A stretch of DNA of 11,502 nucleotides, taken from Terriglobia bacterium. GTDB taxonomy: Bacteria; Acidobacteriota; Terriglobia; UBA7540. Each line of letters begins with the position of its first letter. The first letter of the stretch is position 1. The notes beneath the pieces were generated by a model. The model had not been told where the DNA came from and did not search any database. It saw nothing but the letters and a program-made list of their open reading frames with translations. Shown here in pieces: positions 1 to 5,434 of the stretch. The stretch covers positions 1-11,502 of the forward strand of contig JASHTR010000081.1 in NCBI GenBank assembly GCA_030040455.1, given 5' to 3'. A program made the translations under genes and the position numbers.

Positions 1-183
1 CTCCCGGACGTTCAGAGGCACATCGGGTTTGAGCCGGCTGCTTCTTTGCAGCAAGCACTGGAAATGGCCTTTTCAATGGCTGGACGGAACGCCAAGGCAG
101 TAGTTCTCCGGCAGGGCGGTCACGTGCTCCCCATCGCCGTCAGCGCCCAAAAACCTTTATCCACTTCGGGCGCGATCTCCTGA
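1..183 (+). CDS. C-terminal fragment of a LarA-like (lactate racemase domain) protein, 5' truncated
   Basis: Frame 1 is open from the window edge to a TGA at 181-183 and encodes 60 residues. The segment reads HIGFEPAASLQQALEMAF, then a Lys/Val-rich strand, then GGHVLPI and a short polar tail. A helix of the type 'sl-eAl-mA' followed by an 'a-v-vL--GGhvLP' strand resembles my memory of the C-terminal end of nickel-pincer lactate racemase (LarA) domain proteins, some of which act on other 2-hydroxyacids or sugar acids. No catalytic residue falls in this fragment, so the family call is tentative. Only 3 nt separate its stop from the transporter start, so the two are very likely co-transcribed and translationally coupled. 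That supports a catabolic enzyme and transporter pair. Confidence 0.5.
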   Translation, partial: LPDVQRHIGFEPAASLQQALEMAFSMAGRNAKAVVLRQGGHVLPIAVSAQKPLSTSGAIS

Positions 184-186
184 CTT

Positions 187-1500
187 ATGCCCGCCCTTGA
201 CCCCTTCCCTCCTTTACCCGAGGTTTCCCGGAAGGGTCGATTTCACCTTCGCCATCTGCGCTGGTTAATTTGTGCCCTTCTGCTTTTTGCCTCCACTAAG
301 AATTACATTGACCGCGAAGCGCTTTCTGTCCTCAAGCCCCATCTCCAGGGCGTGCTGCATTGGTCGGAAAGCGACTATGGCTGGATCATCTTCGCGTTCG
401 AGCTGGCCTATGCAGGAATGATGATCGTGTTTGGCAAGATCATCGACTGGCTGGGCACGCGCGCCGGCTTCGCCCTCTCGATGGTCTGGTGGTCCGTCGC
501 CTCGATGGCCCATGCCTTTGCAAGCAGCGCCTTTTCGTTCGGCGTCGCCCGGTTTTTTCTGGGCGCGGGCGAAGCCGGCAATTTTCCGGCATCCATCAAG
601 GCGGTGGCGGAATGGTTCCCGGAAAAAGAACGGGCGCTCGCTACCGGGATTTTCAACGCCGGAACAAATATCGGAGCGGTTCTCGCGCCGCCCATTGTCG
701 TCTGGCTCACGCTCCGATGGAGCTGGCGCGAGGCGTTCGTCTTTACGGGAAGTTTAGGGTTTATCTGGCTCGCCTTCTGGATATGGATTTATCAGGTTCC
801 TCGGCAACACCCTTGGGCGACAGCGGAGGAGATTCGGTATATTGAAAGCGGATCCGGCGAAGCAAAGGCTCCCCGCATTTCCTGGCGAAAGCTTTTGGGA
901 TACCGGGAGGCGTGGGGGTTCATCCTGGGAAAGTTCATGACCGACCCCATCTGGTGGTTCTACGTCTTCTGGCTACCTTCCTACCTGGCGCAGGCGCGCG
1001 GATTCACGCTCGAAGAGATTGGCTATTTCGCCTGGATTCCTTTTCTTGCCGCGGATATTGGAAGCGTGCTGGGCGGATGGTTTTCCGGGTTTCTGATCGG
1101 GCGTGGCTGGTCCGTGAATGGCGGGCGAAAGGTCACCATGCTCATTTGCGCGCTCTCCATGCCCTCGGGTATTGCCGCCGTCTTCGCGGGTAACGTCTGG
1201 CTTGCGCTGGCGTTGATTTCGGTTTCAACGTCGGCGCATCAGGGTTGGTCTGCAAATCTATTTACACTCGCCTCCGATATGTTCCCCAAGAAAGACGTGG
1301 CGACTGTGGTGGGGCTGGGCGGCGCTGGCGGGGCAATCGGCGGGATGATCATTGCGCCTTTAGCAGGCTATACCTTGCAATACCTTCATTCTTATGTCCC
1401 TCTCTTCATGATCTGCGGCGTCATGCACCCGTTGGCCATCCTCATGGTGCAATTAGTCATCCCTAAAGTACGCCGAGTGCCGGAACTCGAAACGGCATAG
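187..1500 (+). CDS. MFS transporter, ACS family (hexuronate/ExuT-like)
   Basis: This 437-aa integral membrane protein has the usual major facilitator length of about 12 hydrophobic segments. Family signatures are NYIDREALS at residues 39-47 near the end of TM1, GKIIDWLGTRAG at 83-94 (the loop 2-3 motif A variant), and RFFLGAGEAGNFPASIKAV at 122-140 followed by AEWFPEKERALATGIFNAG. These are characteristic of the anion:cation symporter family and closest to hexuronate transporters such as ExuT, which import galacturonate or glucuronate with protons. The exact substrate is inferred, not shown. The ATG at 187 lies 3 nt after the upstream stop and has no clear Shine-Dalgarno, which fits translational coupling. 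Residues 1-25 form a polar cytoplasmic leader. Confidence 0.9.
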   Translation: MPALDPFPPLPEVSRKGRFHLRHLRWLICALLLFASTKNYIDREALSVLKPHLQGVLHWSESDYGWIIFAFELAYAGMMIVFGKIIDWLGTRAGFALSMVWWSVASMAHAFASSAFSFGVARFFLGAGEAGNFPASIKAVAEWFPEKERALATGIFNAGTNIGAVLAPPIVVWLTLRWSWREAFVFTGSLGFIWLAFWIWIYQVPRQHPWATAEEIRYIESGSGEAKAPRISWRKLLGYREAWGFILGKFMTDPIWWFYVFWLPSYLAQARGFTLEEIGYFAWIPFLAADIGSVLGGWFSGFLIGRGWSVNGGRKVTMLICALSMPSGIAAVFAGNVWLALALISVSTSAHQGWSANLFTLASDMFPKKDVATVVGLGGAGGAIGGMIIAPLAGYTLQYLHSYVPLFMICGVMHPLAILMVQLVIPKVRRVPELETA

Positions 1501-1511
1501 GGACAAATTCT

Positions 1512-1596
1512 TGTAGCGCAGCGTTCGTTATTTGGCGCTACCCGCTTTTTCGTGGAAAAGCCGCATCGGGGTCAGACGACGGACCCCGCGCTACAG
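1512..1596. repeat. Short inverted-repeat element, copy 1 (GTAGCGC family)
   Basis: The element is bounded by TGTAGCGC at 1512-1519 and its exact complement GCGCTACA at 1588-1595; with mismatches the match extends to about 13 of 16 bases. The left 16 nt, GTAGCGCAGCGTTCGT (1513-1528), recur exactly at 3508-3523. The right end CGGACCCCGCGCTACAG (1580-1596) recurs at 3651-3667 with 2 differences. Inside are a perfect 7-bp hairpin, CGGGGTC (1567-1573) with GACCCCG (1582-1588), and a second GCGCTAC at 1535-1541. The element covers the pirin stop codon and last codons. It resembles REP/MITE-type non-coding repeats; no transposase is present. Confidence 0.7.
1513..1550 (+). terminator. Probable intrinsic terminator of the transporter transcript
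   Basis: Thirteen nucleotides after the transporter stop, GTAGCGC (1513-1519) pairs perfectly with GCGCTAC (1535-1541) across a 15-nt loop. A run of five T follows at 1546-1550, after CCGC. The stem is short (7 bp) and the T-run starts 5 nt beyond it, so efficiency may be moderate. The 5' arm is the end of the repeat element at 1512-1596. On the opposite strand the hairpin overlaps the pirin stop codon and has only a weak T-rich stretch after it. Confidence 0.5.
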
Positions 1597-2494
1597 GCTG
1601 CAAGAATGTCCCTTCCTCCAGCTCTTTGAATGCCTCCCGCAGTTGCTCCTGCGTGTTCATCACAATCGGGCCGTACCAGGCTACCGGCTCGTGCAGTGGC
1701 TTTCCGGAGATCAGAAGAAACCGGATGCCGTCTTCGCCAGCCTGCACTTCGAGTTCATCGCCGCGGTCAAACAGCACCAGAGAGCGGTTCTCCACTTGTG
1801 AGGGAGGGGCCGTATCCAACCACCCGACGGGTTCGGTGGGCACCGCAAGGGGACCCGAGGCGTTGCAGAACTTCCCGCTTCCCGCAAACACATACGCGAA
1901 CGCGTGGCGCGTGGTCTCAACCGGAAGCGTCTTCCGCCTCCCGGAAGGCACGGATACATCCAGGTAAATAGGGTCCGCGGCAACGCCCTCCACGGGTCCC
2001 TTCATCCCCCAGAAGCTTCCGCACACGACCCGAACGTGTGTTCCGTCGTCATCTTTAAGCTCCGGAATCTCGGGCGCTTTGACCTCCTGATAACGTGGGG
2101 GCGTCATTTTAAGCGATGAGGGCAGATTGCCCCATAACTGGAATCCGTGCATGCGTCCCGACTGATCGCCTTTGGGCATCTCCTGATGAATGATCCCACT
2201 TCCTGCCGTCATCCACTGGACGTCACCGGGGCCAATCGCTCCGTTGTTGCCAATGCTATCACCATGTTCCACCCTCCCCGCAAGAACGTAGGTGATGGTT
2301 TCGATCCCACGGTGGGGATGCCAGGGAAAACCGGCCAGATAGTCTTCAGGAACGTCGTTTCGAAAGTCGTCGAGAAGCAGGAAGGGGTCGAAATCGGACG
2401 TATTGCCGAAGCCGAATGCGCGGCGCAGGTGCACCCCTGCACCTTCCAGAGTGGGCTTGGATTTGATGAGCCGCCGAACCGGTCTGAGAGACAT
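1538..2494 (-). CDS. Pirin family protein (bicupin, quercetinase-like)
   Basis: This 318-aa protein is slightly longer than the usual 230-300 aa of pirins. The N-terminal cupin carries the complete iron site: His59 and His61 in FPWHPHRGIETITYV (residues 57-70), and His103 and Glu105 in GSGIIHQEMP (98-107). They correspond to the His-His-His-Glu set of human pirin and YhhW. RMHGFQLWGNLP and the C-terminal cupin with KPLHEPVAWYGPIVMNT are also typical. Cytoplasmic pirins can act as quercetin 2,3-dioxygenases or redox-sensing cofactors; the role here is unknown. The ATG at 2494 is fixed by an AGGAGG 6 nt upstream. The last 18 or so residues, after EEGTFLQP, lie in the repeat element at 1512-1596, so the tail is probably acquired and not conserved. 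The gene is convergent with the transporter. Confidence 0.93.
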   Translation of the reverse strand: MSLRPVRRLIKSKPTLEGAGVHLRRAFGFGNTSDFDPFLLLDDFRNDVPEDYLAGFPWHPHRGIETITYVLAGRVEHGDSIGNNGAIGPGDVQWMTAGSGIIHQEMPKGDQSGRMHGFQLWGNLPSSLKMTPPRYQEVKAPEIPELKDDDGTHVRVVCGSFWGMKGPVEGVAADPIYLDVSVPSGRRKTLPVETTRHAFAYVFAGSGKFCNASGPLAVPTEPVGWLDTAPPSQVENRSLVLFDRGDELEVQAGEDGIRFLLISGKPLHEPVAWYGPIVMNTQEQLREAFKELEEGTFLQPVARGPSSDPDAAFPRKSG

Positions 2495-2500
2495 TGTAAT

Positions 2501-2506
2501 CCTCCT
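2501..2506 (-). promoter_or_regulatory. Shine-Dalgarno of the pirin gene
   Basis: CCTCCT on the + strand reads AGGAGG on the coding strand, 6 nt before the ATG at 2494. It is a consensus site and decides the pirin start. Confidence 0.85.
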
Positions 2507-2705
2507 GTGGATATGATCGCTCTCTACGACAATTTGGCTCTGCCATCCGCAAAGAGCCGGCTGCGGCGCAATGGCGTCTCAGCTGAATTCGATTATTTAA
2601 GCACCCTACGGAACGCCCGTCGCAGCCTCTGAGGCGAGTCTATCTCGTTTCACACCGTGGGGCAACGGCAGAAGCCCCGAACCAGCCGTTACGGCGGACC
2701 GGCTT

Positions 2706-2821
2706 CGGAGTGCGGCGGCTTGCGGCCGCTTTCTGCCCCCGAGCTTGCTCGCGGCGCACTGTGACAATCCACTGCCGGTAAGCTCGCCTTACGAAAAGCG
2801 GTAGCAAGCCACTGCATTCCA
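2706..2821. repeat. 116-bp REP/MITE-like element with 27-nt imperfect terminal inverted repeats
   Basis: The left arm (2706-2732) begins CGGAGTGCGGCGGCTTGC and ends CCGCTTT. The right arm (2795-2821) is its imperfect inverse, reading TGGAATGCAGTGGCTTGC...CCGCTTT on the opposite strand. By hand alignment 21 of 27 positions pair. Between the arms is GC-rich sequence with no supportable ORF. A partial copy of the left arm occurs at 8129-8155, so the unit is dispersed. It is distinct from the GTAGCGC-ended elements elsewhere in the window. Confidence 0.65.
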
Positions 2822-2907
2822 AGGCGCTATACCCCTCTCATGCTTTCCCTTTAACTTGCCGATATTCGGAAATGGCGGAGTTTTAGGCCCTAGAGACGGG
2901 CGACGTA

Positions 2908-3474
2908 ATGGCGCGAGACAGACGACCACCAGAGATTCGAGAGGCCGGATTTACTGTGGTCGAAATCCTCGTGACCCTCCTGGTTATAACTGTTGTTACT
3001 GCGGTTGCAGCCACGATCATGACCAACGTCCTCCCCACAGTGCATGCGGACTCTTCTTTGGAGCTGGTGGAGACCGAGCTTCACCAGGCAAGGGAGGCAG
3101 CGATGGACCAACGGCGCACTTTCGTTGTCACTTTCCAGGGCACAAACGAAATCACGGTGCAGCGAATCGAGCTGAGCGGAAGCCTGACGCTCATCGCCAA
3201 TTACTTTCTTGGCCAAGACGTGAATTACACGCTCATTCCTACTGTCCCGGACACGCCGGATGGGTTTGGAAACTCGCTGGCGGTGAACTTCTCAGGGAGT
3301 GATGCCTTCGAGTTCCTGGGTGATGGAACGGCAGTAAACGCGAGTGGACAGTTAGTGGATGGCACGGTGTTTATGGCGATTTCGGGCAACCCGATCACAG
3401 CGCGTGCGGTGACAGTGATGGGAGCCACGGGCGAGATCAAAGGGTACAGCTATAACGGATCGACATGGAACTGA
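2908..3474 (+). CDS. Prepilin-type minor pseudopilin, GspH/FimT-like
   Basis: This 188-aa protein has a class III (prepilin) leader of 14 residues, MARDRRPPEIREAG, cleaved before Phe15. The mature start FTVVEILVTLLVITVV has the conserved Glu at +5 (Glu19) and one long hydrophobic helix, about residues 15-38. The next segment, LELVETELHQAREAAMDQRR (55-74), then FVVTFQ, is the typical GspH/FimT helix and first strand. The prepilin peptidase PilD would cut and N-methylate it, and it would join the minor-pilin tip complex of a type IV pilus or type II secretion pseudopilus. It is first in a four-gene cluster, the place of fimU/fimT in pseudomonads. The ATG at 2908 is the only usual start after the in-frame TAG at 2884-2886; GAGACGGG (2893-2900) is a weak ribosome site. 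Confidence 0.85.
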   Translation: MARDRRPPEIREAGFTVVEILVTLLVITVVTAVAATIMTNVLPTVHADSSLELVETELHQAREAAMDQRRTFVVTFQGTNEITVQRIELSGSLTLIANYFLGQDVNYTLIPTVPDTPDGFGNSLAVNFSGSDAFEFLGDGTAVNASGQLVDGTVFMAISGNPITARAVTVMGATGEIKGYSYNGSTWN

Positions 3475-3507
3475 AAAAGACAGTGGTTTGCGGTCAGTGG
3501 TTCGTAG

Positions 3508-3667
3508 GTAGCGCAGCGTTCGTAGCTGCTTTTCCAATTTCTCCTGAGTAGTGGGCTTCTCTTTGAACCAAAAGTCCCACGACGAATTCAAAATACGAAT
3601 TCGTCGTGGCTACCACGGAAGAAATCCTGAAAGGCCTCAGGGCCAAAAGGCGGACCCTGCGTTACAG
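3508..3667. repeat. Short inverted-repeat element, copy 2 (GTAGCGC family), between two pilin genes
   Basis: The left end GTAGCGCAGCGTTCGT (3508-3523) is identical to 1513-1528. The right end CGGACCCTGCGTTACAG (3651-3667) matches 1580-1596 at 15 of 17 positions. The two ends are imperfect inverted repeats of each other (about 12 of 16). The 160-bp unit fills most of the gap between the GspH/FimT-like stop (3474) and the PilV-like start (3687). It is about twice the length of copy 1 and carries an extra internal palindrome. Confidence 0.65.
3577..3609. repeat. Perfect 13-bp inverted repeat (hairpin) inside repeat copy 2
   Basis: CCACGACGAATTC (3577-3589) and GAATTCGTCGTGG (3597-3609) are exact inverse complements around the 7-nt loop AAAATAC. 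No T-run follows, so it is not a classical intrinsic terminator. A third arm, CCACG (3613-3617), can pair with CGTGG (3605-3609), and GTGGG (3551-3555) can pair with CCCAC (3576-3580), so alternative folds are possible. In the pilin mRNA this hairpin would lie about 80 nt upstream of the PilV-like start. Confidence 0.8.
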
Positions 3668-3686
3668 CTCGTCAGGAACAGTGAAT

Positions 3687-4211
3687 ATGAAGAACGTGAC
3701 TCCAAAGAGCGAGAACGGATTCACCCTGGTCGAAGTCATGGTTGCGGGGCTGATTCTGACGGTTGGACTACTGGGACTTGCTTACGCTTATGGCCAGGGG
3801 ATGGCCATGGTGATGTCCAGCCAGCAGGATGCTATCGCCCGGCAGAAAGCGCGTGAAGCGATGGAGGACGTGCTGACGGCACGCAACAATGACACGCTCA
3901 CCTGGAGCCAGATTAACAACGTCAGCAACGGCGGCGTGTTTTTGGATGGCCCCCAGCCTCTCACCACGCCCGGCCCCGACGGCATGGTGGATACTGCGGA
4001 CGACGGCTCCATCGAGACCATTGTTTTGCCGGGGTCCGATGGCAGCCTTGCGGATGGAACGAGTGTTTCGCTCGGAGGGTATACACGTCAGATCCAGATC
4101 ACAACTCTCAGCAGCGTTTTGAAGCAGATTACCGTCACGATCACTTACGTTACCCCGCCGGGCATCACTCAAACCTATCAATTGAACTGCTATGTGTCAC
4201 CGTATATCTAG
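3687..4211 (+). CDS. Prepilin-type minor pilin, PilV-like
   Basis: From the ATG at 3687 the product is 174 aa. An 11-residue leader, MKNVTPKSENG, precedes a canonical cleavage site and mature start FTLVEVMVAGLILTVGLLG, with Glu at +5. The frame stays open back to a GTG at 3606, but those 27 extra codons lie mostly in the repeat and palindrome at 3508-3667 and would give a leader of 38 residues. AGGAA at 3674-3678, 8 nt before 3687, supports the shorter form. The helix (about residues 12-32) continues into SSQQDAIARQKAREAMEDVL, as in PilV/GspI-type proteins. The acidic loop GPDGMVDTADDG could bind a cation (inferred). It would be a minor pilin of the priming complex with its neighbours. It overlaps the next ORF by 20 nt if that ORF starts at 4192. 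Confidence 0.85.
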   Translation: MKNVTPKSENGFTLVEVMVAGLILTVGLLGLAYAYGQGMAMVMSSQQDAIARQKAREAMEDVLTARNNDTLTWSQINNVSNGGVFLDGPQPLTTPGPDGMVDTADDGSIETIVLPGSDGSLADGTSVSLGGYTRQIQITTLSSVLKQITVTITYVTPPGITQTYQLNCYVSPYI

Positions 4212-5367
4212 TGACAACATTTCTGATAGCGGCGCTGGAAGCTGCCCTCGAGCGGTACTGCCCCCAGGGCCGAAGATCTCCGGCGAGGACACCGGCGCTA
4301 TAACTAAGAACCCTCCGCCTCATTTCAACGCCCGGGGTCTCGCCTTGGTAGAAACAATACTGGCCATGGCCATTGCTGTGCTCTTACTGGGCTCGGCATT
4401 CCACTTTTTTGACGACCTTGAAAGCATGACGGAAAGCGTCTCCGTGATGTCCGAAGTGAATGAGAGCCTTCGCTCCTCTGCCGACCTCATCACCCGCGAC
4501 CTCTATGCCGCGGGAACCTCGATCCCCACCGGCGGGATTGCCATCCCCAGCGGGACTGGCTCAGAGCAAGTGACGAGGCCCGGGCCGGGCAGCACGTACT
4601 TTCCGGCCACCAACGGAGTGCTTTCGGTGATCACTCCGGGATATCAGCTAAGCGGAACGATTGACGGCACAACGTCCGACGAGATCACGGTGATCATGGT
4701 GGACCAAAACTGGGTGGGCATGTCCCCCCTCGAAATCAGCAGTATCACTTCTTCCTCATCCTCGGGCTATACCGTAAACGTGACGATTCCATCGTCCTGC
4801 ACGGAAAACTGCACGATCGCCTCGGGGGGATCCTACAACGTGAATGTGGGCGATCTTCTGATGTTCTCTAATCCCAACGGTCCGTCCGCACTGGGCATGG
4901 TGACGTCAGTGGATACAACTTCCAACATCATTTATTTGGCAGCGGATCCGCTAAATCTGGACCAGGTGTGCGCGGCCTCGGGATGCGCGGGAAGCATTGA
5001 CAGTATCGCGGAGGGCGGCGTGTATCCGAACGGCATGACGCTGACCAAGATCGACATGATCACTTATTACCTGGACAACTCAAATCCAGCTCATCCGTAC
5101 ACGCTGATGAGGGAAGTCGGTGACTCGACGCCCACCGCCGTGGCCTATGGAATCAATTGTCTCCAGTTCACCTTCGATCTTTCAACCGGAGGCTCGGGCT
5201 CGACGAATCTTACAAGCCCCGCCAACCCTAACCAGATCAGCATGGTCAATCTTTTGATTTCTGGCATTTCAGACCGTGCTTTGCGGAGGAGCCAAAAGTA
5301 TTACAGCACCAGCGCCACCACTTCGGTGACCATTCGCAACCTGGAATATGTGAACCAGTTTCCATAA
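4192..5367 (+). CDS. Prepilin-type minor pilin, PilW-like, with unusually long leader
   Basis: The 391-aa ORF has its prepilin site at NARG49/LALVETILAMAIAVLL, with Leu at +1, Glu54 at +5 and a hydrophobic helix at about 50-70. The following region, MTESVSVMSEVNESLRSSAD then LITRDLYAAG, is the PilW/GspJ-type helix. The globular part is Ser/Thr/Gly-rich, with paired Cys in SSCTENCT and QVCAASGCAG that could form disulfides. The leader is 49 residues, where most are about 5-25. No ATG, GTG or TTG lies in frame between 4192 and the cleavage site, and no Shine-Dalgarno precedes 4192, so initiation may depend on coupling to the PilV-like gene or use a rare codon. Leader residues 12-37 coincide with a possible third repeat copy. 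The stop is 67 nt before the PilX-like ATG. Confidence 0.82.
   Translation: MCHRISSDNISDSGAGSCPRAVLPPGPKISGEDTGAITKNPPPHFNARGLALVETILAMAIAVLLLGSAFHFFDDLESMTESVSVMSEVNESLRSSADLITRDLYAAGTSIPTGGIAIPSGTGSEQVTRPGPGSTYFPATNGVLSVITPGYQLSGTIDGTTSDEITVIMVDQNWVGMSPLEISSITSSSSSGYTVNVTIPSSCTENCTIASGGSYNVNVGDLLMFSNPNGPSALGMVTSVDTTSNIIYLAADPLNLDQVCAASGCAGSIDSIAEGGVYPNGMTLTKIDMITYYLDNSNPAHPYTLMREVGDSTPTAVAYGINCLQFTFDLSTGGSGSTNLTSPANPNQISMVNLLISGISDRALRRSQKYYSTSATTSVTIRNLEYVNQFP
4225..4302. repeat. Possible diverged copy 3 of the GTAGCGC element, in frame within the PilW-like leader
   Basis: The left end ATAGCGGCGCTGG (4226-4238) and the right end AGGACACCGGCGCTATA (4286-4302) are imperfect inverted repeats, with about 10 of 13 bases paired. 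The right end aligns with CGGACCCCGCGCTACAG of copy 1, allowing one inserted G and a few changes. The span of about 78 bp is close to copy 1 (85 bp). It begins 14 nt after the PilV-like stop, the same kind of position as copies 1 and 2. It is weaker than those copies because the 16-nt left end is not conserved. Confidence 0.4.
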
Positions 5368-5376
5368 GGATCGCAT

Positions 5377-5419
5377 AGCGGAGAGCGCATACGGATCTAT
5401 TCGATATGCTCTACGCGCT
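5377..5419 (+). promoter_or_regulatory. Imperfect hairpin directly before the PilX-like ribosome binding site
   Basis: AGCGGAGAGCGCATA (5377-5391) can pair with TATGCTCTACGCGCT (5405-5419), with two small bulges and a 13-nt loop. The structure ends 1 nt before the AGGAGG at 5421. It could be a processing or stabilising stem that sets expression of the PilX-like gene separately from the upstream pilins, or a remnant repeat. No T-run follows. Confidence 0.35.
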
Positions 5420-5420
5420 T

Positions 5421-5426
5421 AGGAGG
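5421..5426 (+). promoter_or_regulatory. Shine-Dalgarno of the PilX-like gene
   Basis: A consensus AGGAGG stands 8 nt before the ATG at 5435. It is the strongest ribosome site in the pilin cluster and fixes the start of the large protein. Confidence 0.85.
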
Positions 5427-5434
5427 AGAATGCC

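Larger units (their letters stand above)
2495..2907. other. Intergenic region between divergent pirin and pilin genes
   Basis: No gene is supported in these 413 nt. The pirin side holds its Shine-Dalgarno and a perfect inverted repeat, GGCTCT (2536-2541) and AGAGCC (2553-2558), about 45-60 nt upstream of the start; this could be an operator or a leader hairpin. At 2659-2690 two hairpins could compete: GGGGC (2659-2663) with GCCCC (2674-2678), or AACGGC (2664-2669) with GCCGTT (2685-2690). A 116-bp inverted-repeat element fills 2706-2821. The remaining 86 nt before the pilin start must hold the operon promoter, but I see no convincing -35/-10 or sigma-54 pair. A TAG at 2884-2886 blocks upstream extension of the first pilin gene. 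Confidence 0.6.

Noticed and set aside
2640..2822. 60-codon open frame on the - strand
   Set aside because: It lies almost wholly within the inverted-repeat element 2706-2821, with an Arg-rich low-information product and no ribosome site.
2822..2907. Promoter of the pilin operon
   Set aside because: The region must contain it if the operon is transcribed from here, but no -35/-10 pair with correct spacing and no sigma-54 GG-N10-GC site could be defended.
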